A DNA stretch of 53,925 nucleotides, from positions 1 to 53,925 of the forward strand of contig CALEYA010000018.1 of the NCBI GenBank assembly GCA_937926215.1. The letters are read 5' to 3'. The DNA is from an uncultured Croceitalea sp. GTDB lineage: Bacteria; Bacteroidota; Bacteroidia; Flavobacteriales; Flavobacteriaceae. Positions 19,271-28,356 of this stretch are shown one piece after another. The position numbers and the translations under genes are program-made. The notes below the pieces were generated by a model. That model ran no database searches. It saw only the letters and a list, made by a program, of their open reading frames with translations, and had not been told where the DNA came from. How positions within the stretch are numbered: the stretch's first letter is position 1; each line of letters starts with the position of its first letter.

Positions 19271-19299
19271 TCAAATTCAAGCTCAAGTTTCAAATTCAA
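19271..19299 (+). repeat. short tandem-like repeat in the rplN-rplX spacer
   Basis: TCAAATTCAA occurs at 19271-19280 and 19290-19299, with a degenerate copy (CTCAAGTTT) between them. In mRNA sense this reads as TTGAATTTGA-type units ending 5 bases before the rplX start. Confidence 0.55.
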
Positions 19300-19357
19300 A
19301 AAATCCCATCCGGTATTCTATAGAATCTTGATTCCTGTTTCTTTTATCTTATCTAAT

Positions 19358-19726
19358 TTAAAGTACCTCTGGTGCCAATGAAACAATTTTCATGAACTGT
19401 TTATCACGCAACTCCCTGGCTACAGGTCCAAAAACCCTTGTCCCTCTCATTTCACCTGTAGGATTAAGCAAAACACAGGCGTTATCATCAAAACGGATAT
19501 ACGATCCATCTGGTCTTCTCACCTCTTTTTTGGTTCTGACCACAACAGCTGTGGAAACTGAACCTTTCTTTACCCCACCATTTGGTGTAGCTTCTTTTAC
19601 GGTAACCACAATTTTGTCACCTACAGAAGCATATCTTCTTTTTGTTCCTCCAAGAACACGAATAGTAAGTACCTCTTTAGCACCTGTATTATCCGCAACC
19701 TTTAATCTAGATTCTTGCTGTAACAT
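19358..19726 (-). CDS. rplN: 50S ribosomal protein L14 (uL14)
   Basis: 122 residues: [27 protein letters not shown], the signature region [27 protein letters not shown], and [28 protein letters not shown]. It sits at the subunit interface. The gap to rpsQ is 2 bases. Confidence 0.98.
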   Translation of the reverse strand: MLQQESRLKVADNTGAKEVLTIRVLGGTKRRYASVGDKIVVTVKEATPNGGVKKGSVSTAVVVRTKKEVRRPDGSYIRFDDNACVLLNPTGEMRGTRVFGPVARELRDKQFMKIVSLAPEVL

Positions 19727-19728
19727 AA

Positions 19729-19992
19729 TTATTTAGCTCTTTCAAGGATTTCTACCAACCTCCAACACTTGGTCTTACTCAATGGTCGGGTTTCCATAAT
19801 TTTTACGGTATCGCCTTCGTTGCAGTCATTCTTTTCATCATGAGCAACATACTTCTTGGTCTTCAAAACGAATTTACCGTACATAGGATGCTTAACACGT
19901 TTCACCTCCGCAACAACAATGGATTTTTCCATTTTGTTACTGGTTACTACGCCAATCCTTTCTTTTCTTAAATTTCTTGCTGTTTCTTCCAT
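19729..19992 (-). CDS. rpsQ: 30S ribosomal protein S17 (uS17)
   Basis: 87 residues with an OB fold: [39 protein letters not shown] and the signature [23 protein letters not shown]. Primary 16S-binding protein. Confidence 0.98.
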   Translation of the reverse strand: MEETARNLRKERIGVVTSNKMEKSIVVAEVKRVKHPMYGKFVLKTKKYVAHDEKNDCNEGDTVKIMETRPLSKTKCWRLVEILERAK

Positions 19993-20005
19993 AAGGCCGA
20001 ACCCG

Positions 20006-20197
20006 TTATTGTAATTCCCTTTTAGTTAACTCTGTTGCCAATCTCGCCACCGTTCTTCTGGTCTTTCTAATCTGCATAGGATTCTCTAGGGGTGTCACTG
20101 CGTGCGCCACTTTTAAATCTGCATGTTCCTTTTTGATTTCAGTCAATTTCTGCTGAAGCTCCTCAACCGATAGTTCTTTTATTTCTGCTTGTTTCAT
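20006..20197 (-). CDS. rpmC: 50S ribosomal protein L29 (uL29)
   Basis: 63 residues forming the usual two-helix protein ([43 protein letters not shown]). It lies near the exit tunnel and helps dock SRP and trigger factor. It starts 14 bases after rplP. Confidence 0.97.
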   Translation of the reverse strand: MKQAEIKELSVEELQQKLTEIKKEHADLKVAHAVTPLENPMQIRKTRRTVARLATELTKRELQ

Positions 20198-20211
20198 CTC
20201 TTATCAGTTTT

Positions 20212-20634
20212 TTAAGCTGCTTCGTAATCCCTGGCAACTATGAATTTTGTCTTTACTGGTAATTTTTGTGCTGCCAAGCGTAACGCTTCTTTAGCAATAT
20301 CATGTGGCACACCGGCAACCTCGAACATTATACGTCCTGGTTTTACAACTGCCACGAAATATTCCGGAGCACCCTTACCTTTACCCATCCTTACCTCTAG
20401 AGGTTTCTTTGTGATAGGCTTGTCCGGGAAAATTTTTATCCACAACTGTCCTTGCCTTTTCATATACCTAGTAGCAGCAATACGGGCAGCTTCTATCTGA
20501 CGGGAAGTAATAAAATGGGAGTCCAATGATTTGATACCAAACATTCCGTTGGAAAGCAGGTGACCTCTTTGTGAATTCCCTTTCATACGTCCCTTCTGGG
20601 CTTTACGAAATTTTGTTCTTTTCGGCTGTAACAT
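20212..20634 (-). CDS. rplP: 50S ribosomal protein L16 (uL16)
   Basis: 140 residues: [71 protein letters not shown]. It organises the A-site region of 23S rRNA. Arg81-region residues are conserved. Confidence 0.98.
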   Translation of the reverse strand: MLQPKRTKFRKAQKGRMKGNSQRGHLLSNGMFGIKSLDSHFITSRQIEAARIAATRYMKRQGQLWIKIFPDKPITKKPLEVRMGKGKGAPEYFVAVVKPGRIMFEVAGVPHDIAKEALRLAAQKLPVKTKFIVARDYEAA

Positions 20635-20655
20635 CTTACCTTTTCTTTACCTTAA

Positions 20656-21372
20656 TTATTTTCTACGACGTTGTTGTCTTTTTCCACCATCGTTCTTACC
20701 ACCTTTATTACCTGTGGAAAGACCTACTAAAGGAGACAATTCACGCTTACCATATACCTCACCTTTCATAATCCACACCTTGATCCCTAATCTTCCGTAG
20801 GTGGTGTGTGCTTCTACCAATGCATAATCGATATCCGCCCTGAAAGTCGATAATGGAATCCTACCGTCTTTATATGATTCTGAACGTGCCATTTCCGCAC
20901 CGTTCAAACGACCTGAAATCTGAATTTTAATCCCTTCTGCGTTCATACGCATCGCTGCTGCGACAGCCATTTTTATGGCCCTTCTGTAAGAGATTCTGCT
21001 TTCAATCTGGCGCGCTACACTGGCAGCAACCAAATGTGCATCTACTTCTGGTCTTTTTATTTCATGGATGTTGATCTGTACCTCTTTATTGGTAATCTTT
21101 TTCAACTCCTCTTTCAACTTATCAACTTCTTGGCCCCCTTTACCGATAATGATACCCGGTCTAGCCGTAGTTATCGTAATCGTAATCAATTTTAAGGTAC
21201 GCTCAATAATTACCCTAGAAACACTAGCTTTTGCCAAACGTGCATGGATGTACTTTCTGATCTTGTCATCCTCAGCCAATTTATCCCCATAATCGTTTCC
21301 GCCATACCAGTTAGATTCCCATCCCCTGATGATTCCTAAGCGATTTCCTATCGGATTGGTTTTCTGTCCCAT
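20656..21372 (-). CDS. rpsC: 30S ribosomal protein S3 (uS3)
   Basis: 238 residues. I chose the ATG at 21372 ([23 protein letters not shown]), 1 base after the rplV stop; the track's start overlaps rplV. The KH domain ([23 protein letters not shown]) and the C-domain ([38 protein letters not shown]) line the mRNA entry channel. A basic Gly/Lys/Arg tail ends the protein. Confidence 0.97.
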   Translation of the reverse strand: MGQKTNPIGNRLGIIRGWESNWYGGNDYGDKLAEDDKIRKYIHARLAKASVSRVIIERTLKLITITITTARPGIIIGKGGQEVDKLKEELKKITNKEVQINIHEIKRPEVDAHLVAASVARQIESRISYRRAIKMAVAAAMRMNAEGIKIQISGRLNGAEMARSESYKDGRIPLSTFRADIDYALVEAHTTYGRLGIKVWIMKGEVYGKRELSPLVGLSTGNKGGKNDGGKRQQRRRK

Positions 21373-21373
21373 A

Positions 21374-21787
21374 TTATGCGTTAGCTTCTGTGTTAGTGTT
21401 AGCACCCAAAACCATGGTTACGTGGTTTGAGCGTTTTCTTATTCTATGCGCCCTTCCTTGGGGTGCAGGTCTCAATCTCTTTAACATTGTACCACCATCT
21501 ACACGAATTTCCTTTACGAACAGATTCGCGTCCTCGATACTGGCATCTTCATTTTTAGCTTCCCAATTGGCAATTGCCGATAACAACAATTTTTCCAGTT
21601 TTCTTGAAGCTTCCTTCTGGCTAAATCTTAAAATAGCCAAGGCCATTTCAACATTCTTACCTCTAACCAAGTCAGCGACCAACCTCATTTTTCGAGGTGA
21701 TGTAGGGCAGTTGTTCAAACTGGCAAAAGCCATTTCCCGTTTTTCTGCCTTGATTCTTTCAGCCATTTGTTTTTTTCGAACTCCCAT
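21374..21787 (-). CDS. rplV: 50S ribosomal protein L22 (uL22)
   Basis: 137 residues: [29 protein letters not shown], the beta hairpin ending [26 protein letters not shown] that reaches into the exit tunnel. The ~15-residue N-terminal extension ([19 protein letters not shown]) is normal for Bacteroidota. No macrolide-resistance-type deletion in the hairpin is visible. Confidence 0.97.
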   Translation of the reverse strand: MGVRKKQMAERIKAEKREMAFASLNNCPTSPRKMRLVADLVRGKNVEMALAILRFSQKEASRKLEKLLLSAIANWEAKNEDASIEDANLFVKEIRVDGGTMLKRLRPAPQGRAHRIRKRSNHVTMVLGANTNTEANA

Positions 21788-21790
21788 AGC

Positions 21791-22069
21791 TTACTTTTTT
21801 CCTTTGTTTTTAGCACCTGCATGCCCTCTAAACGAACGTGTTGGTGAAAATTCCCCTAATTTATGGCCCACCATATTCTCGGTGACATATACTGGTACAA
21901 ATTGTCTGCCGTTATGCACGGCTATTGTCTCCCCTACAAAATCCGGAGTAATCATTGATGCTCGTGACCATGTTTTGATTACGGTCTTTTTACCAGCATC
22001 CTTATTCTGTAGGACTTTCTTTTCTAAACTATGATGAACGTAAGGTCCTTTTTTTAATGAACGTGCCAT
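21791..22069 (-). CDS. rpsS: 30S ribosomal protein S19 (uS19)
   Basis: 92 residues: [63 protein letters not shown]. It pairs with S13 in the 30S head. The gap to rplV is 3 bases. Confidence 0.98.
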   Translation of the reverse strand: MARSLKKGPYVHHSLEKKVLQNKDAGKKTVIKTWSRASMITPDFVGETIAVHNGRQFVPVYVTENMVGHKLGEFSPTRSFRGHAGAKNKGKK

Positions 22070-22081
22070 GTGCTTTTTCTT

Positions 22082-22906
22082 TTATTTCTTTCTACGTTCT
22101 ATGATATATCTATTGCTATCCTTGGTTTTGGAACGCGTTCTAAATCCTTTGGCAGGAATACCGTTCTTAGACCTTGGGTGTCCACCGGAAGCGCGACCTT
22201 CACCACCACCCATTGGGTGATCTACTGGGTTCATCACTACTGGTCTTGTTCTTGGTCTTCTACCCAACCATCTGCTTCTACCGGCTTTACCTGAGACCAA
22301 CAATTGGTGGTCAGAGTTGGAAACCGCTCCTATTGTTGCCAAACAATTGGCCAATATAAGTCTAGTCTCACCAGAAGGAAGCTTTACGGTTACGAACTTT
22401 CCGTCTTTTGCCATAAGTTGTGCAAAAGTACCTGCACTCCTTGCCATAACGGCTCCTTGTCCGGGACGAAGTTCGATACAGGAAATTATGGTTCCCAGTG
22501 GAATATTCTTAAGCATAAGCGCATTCCCAATTTCTGGGGCAGCGTTGTCGCCGGATTCCAATTTTTGACCTACTTGAAGACCATTCTGGGCCACTACATA
22601 GCGTTTTTCACCATCCTTATATTCCAAAAGCGCGATGAAAGCAGTTCTGTTAGGATCGTATTGTATGGATTTAACTTCAGCTGCAACACCTTGTTTATCC
22701 CTTTTAAAATCGATAACACGATACCTTCTTTTATGACCACCACCTCTATGGCTTACGGTCATCTTTCCTTGACTGTTTCTACCTCCCGACTTTTTTAACG
22801 GAGCAAGCAAGCTTTTCTCCGGCTTATCAGTAGTAATGGCGTCAAATCCGTTTACTACTCTAAAACGCTGTCCGGGAGTGATTGGTTTTAATTTTCTAAC
22901 TGACAT
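22082..22906 (-). CDS. rplB: 50S ribosomal protein L2 (uL2)
   Basis: 274 residues with OB and SH3-like domains: [30 protein letters not shown], and the signature [25 protein letters not shown] containing the conserved His near the peptidyl-transferase centre. Complete and standard. Confidence 0.98.
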   Translation of the reverse strand: MSVRKLKPITPGQRFRVVNGFDAITTDKPEKSLLAPLKKSGGRNSQGKMTVSHRGGGHKRRYRVIDFKRDKQGVAAEVKSIQYDPNRTAFIALLEYKDGEKRYVVAQNGLQVGQKLESGDNAAPEIGNALMLKNIPLGTIISCIELRPGQGAVMARSAGTFAQLMAKDGKFVTVKLPSGETRLILANCLATIGAVSNSDHQLLVSGKAGRSRWLGRRPRTRPVVMNPVDHPMGGGEGRASGGHPRSKNGIPAKGFRTRSKTKDSNRYIIERRKK

Positions 22907-22915
22907 TACTAGTCT

Positions 22916-23206
22916 TTATAGATTACTGTAAAAATCAATGATATCTCCTTCTGCAACATCGACTATTGCCTTTTTACGGGCATTCGTCTTACCATGTTGT
23001 ATTCCTGTTTTGGTGTACCTTGTCTTTCGCTCTGGACCATAATTCATAGTCCTCACTTTTTCAACGGTAACACCATAAGCAGTTTCTACGGCTTCTTTGA
23101 TCTGTAATTTGTTGGCCTTTGGGTCAACATAGAAACCATAACGATTGAAAAGCTCGCTATCCGCGGTCATCTTTTCTGTTATTATAGGCTTTATCAACAC
23201 ACTCAT
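22916..23206 (-). CDS. rplW: 50S ribosomal protein L23 (uL23)
   Basis: 96 residues: VLIKPIITEKMTADSELFNRYGFYVDPKANKLQIKEAVETAYGV, then the loop RKTRYTKTGIQHGKTNARKKAIVDV. It sits at the tunnel exit and is the docking site for trigger factor and SRP. Confidence 0.97.
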   Translation of the reverse strand: MSVLIKPIITEKMTADSELFNRYGFYVDPKANKLQIKEAVETAYGVTVEKVRTMNYGPERKTRYTKTGIQHGKTNARKKAIVDVAEGDIIDFYSNL

Positions 23207-23213
23207 GTCCTAT

Positions 23214-23843
23214 TTATTTAGCTAGATTAGCTTGTATACCTTCTATCGCGCTTTCCGTTAAGACAAGACTCTTGGCATTAAGTATTTTATAAGTACTTAA
23301 TTCTGAGTTTCTTAGAACTTCAGAGCCTTTAAAATTTCGCGACGACAAATATACATTATTATCGTTGTCACCCAAGATGATCAACGACTTTTTGTTTTCT
23401 ATACCCAAAGCACTTAAAACTCCGATAAAATCCTTTGTTTTTGGAGCCTCAAAACCAAAATCCTCAACAACGACCAACGCCTTGTCCAAAGACTTTTGAC
23501 TTAACGCCGATTTACGTGCCAAACGTTTCACGTTCTTATTCAGTTTTTGGGTGTAGTCCTTTGGCCTAGGGCCAAAAATTCTACCACCACCTCTAAAAAC
23601 AGGGGATTTAATACTACCGGCCCTTGCGGTACCCGTACCTTTCTGCTTCTTTATCTTTCTAGTACTACCTGCAATCTCAGCTCTTTCCTTTGCTTTGTGC
23701 GTACCTTGTCTCTGATGTGCCAAATACTGCTTAACATCCAAGTAAATGGCGTGCTCATTTGGCTCTATACCGAATACGTCTTTGGAAAGCTCTACCTTCC
23801 TACCCGTATCTTTTCCTTTAATATCTAAAACTGCTACCTTCAT
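23214..23843 (-). CDS. rplD: 50S ribosomal protein L4 (uL4)
   Basis: 209 residues. The tunnel-lining loop is present ([28 protein letters not shown]), with [15 protein letters not shown] and the C-terminal [14 protein letters not shown]. In E. coli L4 autoregulates the S10 operon by attenuation and translational repression. Here a leader with a terminator lies just upstream of rplC, which makes L4 the first regulator to test. Confidence 0.97.
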   Translation of the reverse strand: MKVAVLDIKGKDTGRKVELSKDVFGIEPNEHAIYLDVKQYLAHQRQGTHKAKERAEIAGSTRKIKKQKGTGTARAGSIKSPVFRGGGRIFGPRPKDYTQKLNKNVKRLARKSALSQKSLDKALVVVEDFGFEAPKTKDFIGVLSALGIENKKSLIILGDNDNNVYLSSRNFKGSEVLRNSELSTYKILNAKSLVLTESAIEGIQANLAK

Positions 23844-23847
23844 TCCC

Positions 23848-24465
23848 TTACTTTTCTACGGTTACGTAAGCATTTTTATGACCAGGTACCGCTCCTTTGA
23901 CAACAATTAAGTTTTTCTCTGGAACAACCTTAAGAACCCTTAGGTTTTGTACGGTTACACGATCTCCACCCATTCTACCGGCCATTTTCATTCCTTTGAA
24001 AACCCTAGCTGGGTACGAAGCCGCACCAATGGAACCTGGAGCCCTTAACCTATTGTGCTGTCCGTGTGTAGCTTGTCCAACACCGGCAAAACCATGTCTT
24101 TTAACAACACCCTGGAAGCCTTTACCTTTGGATGTACCAATAACATCAACAAACTCACCTTCTCTAAAAAGGTCAACACCAACGGTATCACCTAATTTAA
24201 ATTCACCTTCAAAATCACGGAACTCAACGACCTTTTTCTTGGGAGAAGCGCCTGCTTTTTTAACATGGCCCATTTCGGCCTTGTTTGCACGCTTTTCTGC
24301 CTTGTCATCGAAACCTAATTGAAGGGCACTATACCCGTCTACCTCTTCGGTTCTGACTTGGGTAACGACACATGGTCCAGCTTGAATGACGGTACATGGA
24401 ATATTCTTCCCGTTTTCGTCAAAGATGCTGGTCATGCCGATTTTCTTTCCTATTAACCCAGACAT
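23848..24465 (-). CDS. rplC: 50S ribosomal protein L3 (uL3)
   Basis: 205 residues: [74 protein letters not shown]. It reaches the peptidyl-transferase centre. It is preceded by 155 bases of non-coding sequence holding the leader/terminator, so it is probably the first gene of a separately regulated S10 transcript segment. Confidence 0.98.
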   Translation of the reverse strand: MSGLIGKKIGMTSIFDENGKNIPCTVIQAGPCVVTQVRTEEVDGYSALQLGFDDKAEKRANKAEMGHVKKAGASPKKKVVEFRDFEGEFKLGDTVGVDLFREGEFVDVIGTSKGKGFQGVVKRHGFAGVGQATHGQHNRLRAPGSIGAASYPARVFKGMKMAGRMGGDRVTVQNLRVLKVVPEKNLIVVKGAVPGHKNAYVTVEK

Positions 24466-24503
24466 TTCGTTATTATTAATTGTTTTAATCCTCTGTTTGC
24501 CAA

Positions 24504-24616
24504 TTTAATGGCATTAAAAAAGGGTCAAGAAAATCCTCTGACCCAGATTTTTTTCTTTCACCGTTTTTCCCTCGCACGCAGCTCAGGACATGTATCCCTT
24601 GATTCTAAGGGCGTGC
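24504..24616 (-). promoter_or_regulatory. candidate structured mRNA leader between rpsJ and rplC
   Basis: Read on the minus strand right after the rpsJ stop, GCACGC (24616-24611) can pair with GCGTGC (24579-24574). This closes a ~31-base interior that holds a CCCTT-AGAATC-AAGGG hairpin. A purine-rich linker follows, then a GGGTC...GACCC hairpin with six T residues, then a small TGCCA/TGGCA hairpin near the rplC start. This order of folded domain, terminator and gene start is that of a ribosomal-protein leader. Which protein it binds is not visible. Confidence 0.5.
24516..24544 (-). terminator. intrinsic terminator/attenuator between rpsJ and rplC
   Basis: On the minus strand GGGTC-AGA-GGATTT-TCT-T-GACCC gives an 8-bp stem with one bulge, directly followed by TTTTTT. 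It sits inside an otherwise continuous ribosomal-protein cluster, about 50 bases before the rplC start, so partial termination or regulated attenuation is expected rather than full termination. Confidence 0.65.
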
Positions 24617-24624
24617 AAATTTAC
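24617..24624 (-). promoter_or_regulatory. possible -7 element for rplC at the rpsJ stop codon
   Basis: On the minus strand TAAATTTG matches TAnnTTTG exactly and overlaps the rpsJ stop. The nearest upstream TTG is 30 bases away instead of 17-23, so the promoter would lack a proper -33 element. Low confidence. Confidence 0.25.
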
Positions 24625-24926
24625 ACTTTTATTTCGACTTCCACACCACTTGGCAACTCTAATTTCATTAAAGCGTCAATTGTTTTGGAAGAAGAGCTGT
24701 AAATATCCAACAACCTCTTGTAAGAACTTAGTTGGAACTGCTCTCTTGATTTCTTGTTCACGTGAGGTGAACGCAACACTGTAAATATCTTCTTGTGCGT
24801 TGGCAAAGGAATTGGACCCGTTACCACAGCACCCGTTGTCTTTACGGTCTTTACGATTTTTTCAGCAGATTTATCCACCAAATTATGATCGTAGGACTTC
24901 AATTTTATTCTGATTTTTTGACTCAT
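24621..24926 (-). CDS. rpsJ: 30S ribosomal protein S10 (uS10)
   Basis: 101 residues: [60 protein letters not shown]. It is a 30S head protein (NusE), also a subunit of antitermination complexes. It lies 11 bases after fusA without tuf between them, the usual Bacteroidota order. Confidence 0.98.
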   Translation of the reverse strand: MSQKIRIKLKSYDHNLVDKSAEKIVKTVKTTGAVVTGPIPLPTHKKIFTVLRSPHVNKKSREQFQLSSYKRLLDIYSSSSKTIDALMKLELPSGVEVEIKV

Positions 24927-24937
24927 TGTTCTACAAT

Positions 24938-27064
24938 TTAAGCTGGTGCACCCACAGCTGCTTTAATAACTTCTTCTGAAATATTGCTTGGTGTTTCTGC
25001 ATAATGCGAGAATTCCATAGTTGATGTTGCCCTACCTGATGACAATGTCCTTAACGAGGTTACATACCCGAACATTTCAGATAACGGAACCGTAGCCTTG
25101 ATAACCTTGGCACCGGCCCTGTCAGACATATCACTTACTTGACCACGTCTTCTGTTCAAATCACCTACAATATCACCCATGTTTTCTTCAGGTGTCAATA
25201 CCTCCAACTTCATTATAGGCTCCATAATCACGGCTTTAGCAGCTTTGGCAGCGGCTTTATACCCCATTTTGGCAGCCAACTCAAACGAAAGTTGATCAGA
25301 ATCCACATCATGGTAAGAACCATCTCTAAGCACCACTTTCATGGCATCCATTTCATAACCTGCAAGAGGACCGTTTTTCATGGCCATTTTGAATCCTTTC
25401 TCGACCGATGGGATAAATTCCTTTGGAACGTTACCACCCTTGATTACGGAAACAAATTCTAGACCCGTCTTACCTTCTTCCGCAGGCTCCAACGTAAATA
25501 CGATATCGGCAAATTTACCACGACCACCGGACTGCTTCTTATACACTTCCCTGTGATCCGCTTTTTGCGTAATAGCCTCTTTGTATTCTACCTGAGGCTG
25601 TCCTTGATTTACGTCTACTTTAAATTCGCGACGCAATCTGTCTACAATAATATCCAAGTGAAGCTCACCCATACCGGATATAATGGTCTGGCCGGAAGCT
25701 TCATCTGTTTTTACCTGGAACGTTGGATCTTCCTCGGCAAGTTTACCTAACGCCATACCCAACTTATCAACATCTGCCTTGGTTTTAGGCTCAACCGCAA
25801 TACCGATTACCGGATCAGGGAAGTCCATACTTTCCAAAACAATAGGATGCTTTTCATCGGACATGGTATCCCCAGTCTTGATGTCTTTAAAACCTACTGC
25901 TGCGCCAATATCACCTGCCTCGATAAAATCGATGGCATTTTGTTTATTGGAATGCATCTGGTAGATACGCGAGATACGTTCTTTTTTACCGGAACGGTTA
26001 TTCAATATATAGGAACCGGCATCCAAACGCCCTGAATAGGTTCTAAAGAAAGCCAAACGACCTACAAATGGGTCCGTAGCAATTTTAAATGCCAAAGCAG
26101 CAAAAGGTTCTTTTACATCTGGTTTTCTCGTAATTTCCTCTCCATTATCTGGATTGGTACCTACAATATCATCCTTATCCATTGGGGAAGGCAAATACCT
26201 ACATACGGCATCCAATAAGAACTGAACCCCTTTATTCTTAAAGGAAGAACCGCAAATCATTGGGATAATCGCCCTATCCATAACCGCCGCACGTAGTGCC
26301 GCGTGTACTTCTTCTTCTGTAATGGAATCTTCATCCTCGAAGAATTTCTCCATCAAGTTTTCATCGTATTCCGCAACCGCTTCAATCAAGGCCCCTCTGT
26401 ATTCTTTGACTTCCGCCTCCATTTCAGCAGGAATATCAACTACATCAAAAGTTGACCCAAAGCCTTCTTCATGCCATACGATGGCCCTGTTTTTGGCCAA
26501 ATCAACAATACCTCTAAAGTCCGCTTCATCACCAATTGGAAGTACAATTGGAACAGCATTGGAACCCAACATATCCTTAACTTGCTTACAGACCATAAGG
26601 AAGTTAGAACCTTGCCTATCCATTTTGTTCACAAACCCAATACGTGGTACTTTATAGTTATCCGCTAGTCTCCAGTTAGTTTCGGACTGTGGCTCCACAC
26701 CATCTACCGCACTAAATAAGAACACCAATCCATCCAATACACGTAAAGAACGGTTTACCTCTACGGTAAAATCCACGTGACCGGGGGTATCGATAATATT
26801 AAAATGGTAGCCTTTAGCATCTGCAGTGGGCTTTCCATTTTCCGTAGGAAACTCCCATGTACAAGTAGTTGCCGCAGAAGTAATCGTAATACCACGCTCC
26901 TGCTCTTGTTCCATCCAGTCCATGGTAGCCGCACCATCGTGCACCTCACCTATCTTATGACTGACACCTGTATAGAACAATATACGCTCCGTAGTAGTGG
27001 TTTTTCCAGCATCAATATGCGCTGCAATACCTATATTTCTTGTATATTTTAAATCTCTTGCCAT
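24938..27064 (-). CDS. fusA: elongation factor G
   Basis: A 708-residue translocase GTPase. G1 is [19 protein letters not shown], switch II is [12 protein letters not shown] is in [12 protein letters not shown], and domain IV and V blocks are intact ([37 protein letters not shown]). The sequence [14 protein letters not shown] is the effector region. It is 8 bases downstream of rpsG. Length and domains are normal. Confidence 0.98.
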   Translation of the reverse strand: MARDLKYTRNIGIAAHIDAGKTTTTERILFYTGVSHKIGEVHDGAATMDWMEQEQERGITITSAATTCTWEFPTENGKPTADAKGYHFNIIDTPGHVDFTVEVNRSLRVLDGLVFLFSAVDGVEPQSETNWRLADNYKVPRIGFVNKMDRQGSNFLMVCKQVKDMLGSNAVPIVLPIGDEADFRGIVDLAKNRAIVWHEEGFGSTFDVVDIPAEMEAEVKEYRGALIEAVAEYDENLMEKFFEDEDSITEEEVHAALRAAVMDRAIIPMICGSSFKNKGVQFLLDAVCRYLPSPMDKDDIVGTNPDNGEEITRKPDVKEPFAALAFKIATDPFVGRLAFFRTYSGRLDAGSYILNNRSGKKERISRIYQMHSNKQNAIDFIEAGDIGAAVGFKDIKTGDTMSDEKHPIVLESMDFPDPVIGIAVEPKTKADVDKLGMALGKLAEEDPTFQVKTDEASGQTIISGMGELHLDIIVDRLRREFKVDVNQGQPQVEYKEAITQKADHREVYKKQSGGRGKFADIVFTLEPAEEGKTGLEFVSVIKGGNVPKEFIPSVEKGFKMAMKNGPLAGYEMDAMKVVLRDGSYHDVDSDQLSFELAAKMGYKAAAKAAKAVIMEPIMKLEVLTPEENMGDIVGDLNRRRGQVSDMSDRAGAKVIKATVPLSEMFGYVTSLRTLSSGRATSTMEFSHYAETPSNISEEVIKAAVGAPA

Positions 27065-27072
27065 TTCGCTTT

Positions 27073-27549
27073 TTAGAATCTAAAGTGGGAAAATGCTTTA
27101 TTTGCTTCGGCCATCTTGTGTGTATCCACACGCTTCTTGACCGCAGCGCCTTCTTCCTTTGCAGCCGCTAAAACCTCTGCCGCCAACTTTTGCGCCATGG
27201 ATTTCTCATTACGTTTGCGCGCATACAGGATCAACCACTTCATAGCGGTTGAAATTTTTCTGTCCGGACGAATCTGCATTGGGATTTGAAACGTAGCTCC
27301 GCCAACCCTTCTACTTCTAACCTCTACATGCGGCATTACATTGGATAATGCATCTTTCCAAAGGTCAAGGGCTGTCTTTTCTTCGTTCGTATTTTTTTCT
27401 TCTACGATATCTATGGCATCGTAAAACACTTTAAAGGCAACGGATTTCTTTCCGTCCCACATCATCATATTAACAAAACGTGTCACCAATTGGTCCCCAA
27501 ATCTTGGATCTGGAAGTAATGGTCTTTTCTTTGCCTGTCTTTTTCTCAT
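27073..27549 (-). CDS. rpsG: 30S ribosomal protein S7 (uS7)
   Basis: 158 residues: [27 protein letters not shown] matches the family block DP.(F)....V..F.N..M.DGKKS, and [24 protein letters not shown] the RNA-binding hairpin. It nucleates assembly of the 30S head. The gap to rpsL is 25 bases. Confidence 0.97.
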   Translation of the reverse strand: MRKRQAKKRPLLPDPRFGDQLVTRFVNMMMWDGKKSVAFKVFYDAIDIVEEKNTNEEKTALDLWKDALSNVMPHVEVRSRRVGGATFQIPMQIRPDRKISTAMKWLILYARKRNEKSMAQKLAAEVLAAAKEEGAAVKKRVDTHKMAEANKAFSHFRF

Positions 27550-27574
27550 CGTTTCTTTCTAAAAGTTCTTTAAA

Positions 27575-27949
27575 TTAACTTTTTGGTCTTTTAGCACCGT
27601 ATTTAGATCTACGTTGGGTACGTCCTGCGACACCTGCAGTGTCCAAAGCTCCCCTAACAATGTGATATCTAACTCCTGGCAAATCTTTAACCCTTCCGCC
27701 TCTAACCAATACTATCGAGTGCTCTTGGAGGTTATGTCCTTCTCCGGGTATGTATGCGTTCACTTCCTTACCGTTGGTCAACCTTACCCTTGCAACTTTA
27801 CGCATTGCAGAGTTTGGTTTTTTTGGTGTGGTAGTGTAAACACGCGTACAAACACCCCGTCTTTGGGGACAAGAATCCAAAGCAGCCGATTTACTCTTCT
27901 TGGTAATTGTGGCCCTTCCTTTTCTTACTAATTGTGAAATTGTTGGCAT
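27575..27949 (-). CDS. rpsL: 30S ribosomal protein S12 (uS12)
   Basis: 124 residues: [62 protein letters not shown]. The lysines of the TPKKPNS and [12 protein letters not shown] segments, whose substitution gives streptomycin resistance, are wild type. It is the first gene of the whole 17-kb cluster and has a consensus promoter 44 bases upstream. Confidence 0.98.
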   Translation of the reverse strand: MPTISQLVRKGRATITKKSKSAALDSCPQRRGVCTRVYTTTPKKPNSAMRKVARVRLTNGKEVNAYIPGEGHNLQEHSIVLVRGGRVKDLPGVRYHIVRGALDTAGVAGRTQRRSKYGAKRPKS

Positions 27950-27992
27950 TACATCTTTATTATTAAAATAGAAACCCCATTTTTTGGGGCTG

Positions 27993-28022
27993 CAAATGTA
28001 GGGATAATTCCTTAGTATTCAA
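27993..28022 (-). promoter_or_regulatory. rpsL promoter (str/S10/spc/alpha cluster)
   Basis: On the minus strand TTG (28022-28020), a 19-base spacer and TACATTTG (28000-27993) match the Bacteroidota sigma-A consensus TTG-N19-TAnnTTTG fully. The predicted start near 27987 puts the CCCCA/TGGGG hairpin at the very 5' end of the transcript. Confidence 0.7.
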
Positions 28023-28175
28023 ATGGCCCACGATTTATTTTTATAGGGAACAAATGCCATGAAATATGAATGACCCAAAATAGTCAAGAAATTTCCTAGA
28101 CCTATGAAGGAAAAATAAGCTAAAATTCAGTTAAAAAAAACCTCAGTCGATAAAATCCAACAAGCCAAGCCAGTC

Positions 28176-28192
28176 CTAGCAGAAATTGCTAG
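28176..28192 (+). repeat. 6-bp dyad upstream of susC
   Basis: CTAGCA-GAAAT-TGCTAG is a perfect inverted repeat, 164 bases upstream of the susC start. It could be a regulator-binding site; no regulator gene is adjacent. Confidence 0.3.
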
Positions 28193-28324
28193 ATTATCAA
28201 TTCATGATGACAAGAATTACCACAACCACAATATTACCGGCCTATTTTGATATTAAATAAATTTTATACCATAATGTGAAGTTTTTGTGAAAATTCCTTG
28301 GATTATTAACATAGAATTAGGAGT

Positions 28325-28340
28325 TTAGCTGCTTAGCTAA
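28325..28340 (+). repeat. leader hairpin 16 bases before the susC start
   Basis: TTAGCT-GCTT-AGCTAA forms a 6-bp stem with a tetraloop in the expected susC leader. It is AT-rich and weak, without a T-run. Confidence 0.35.
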
Positions 28341-28356
28341 TTCAAATTACTTAAAA

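Larger units (their letters stand above)
27950..28356. other. 407-base divergent intergenic region between rpsL and susC
   Basis: No gene is visible here. The left part holds the rpsL leader (5-bp hairpin CCCCA/TGGGG at 27975-27989) and its promoter. The AT-rich middle holds a dyad CTAGCA-GAAAT-TGCTAG at 28176-28192. The right part, next to susC, holds TTAGCT-GCTT-AGCTAA at 28325-28340. I found no plus-strand match to TTG-N17-23-TAnnTTTG for susC; the closest is a 7-base TATTTTG near 28238. Confidence 0.6.

Noticed and set aside
21390-22034. 214-residue plus-strand ORF opposite rplV/rpsS
   Set aside because: Antisense shadow of two clearly conserved ribosomal protein genes.
22304-22798. 164-residue plus-strand ORF opposite rplB
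   Set aside because: Antisense shadow; the composition reflects the L2 coding constraint on the other strand.
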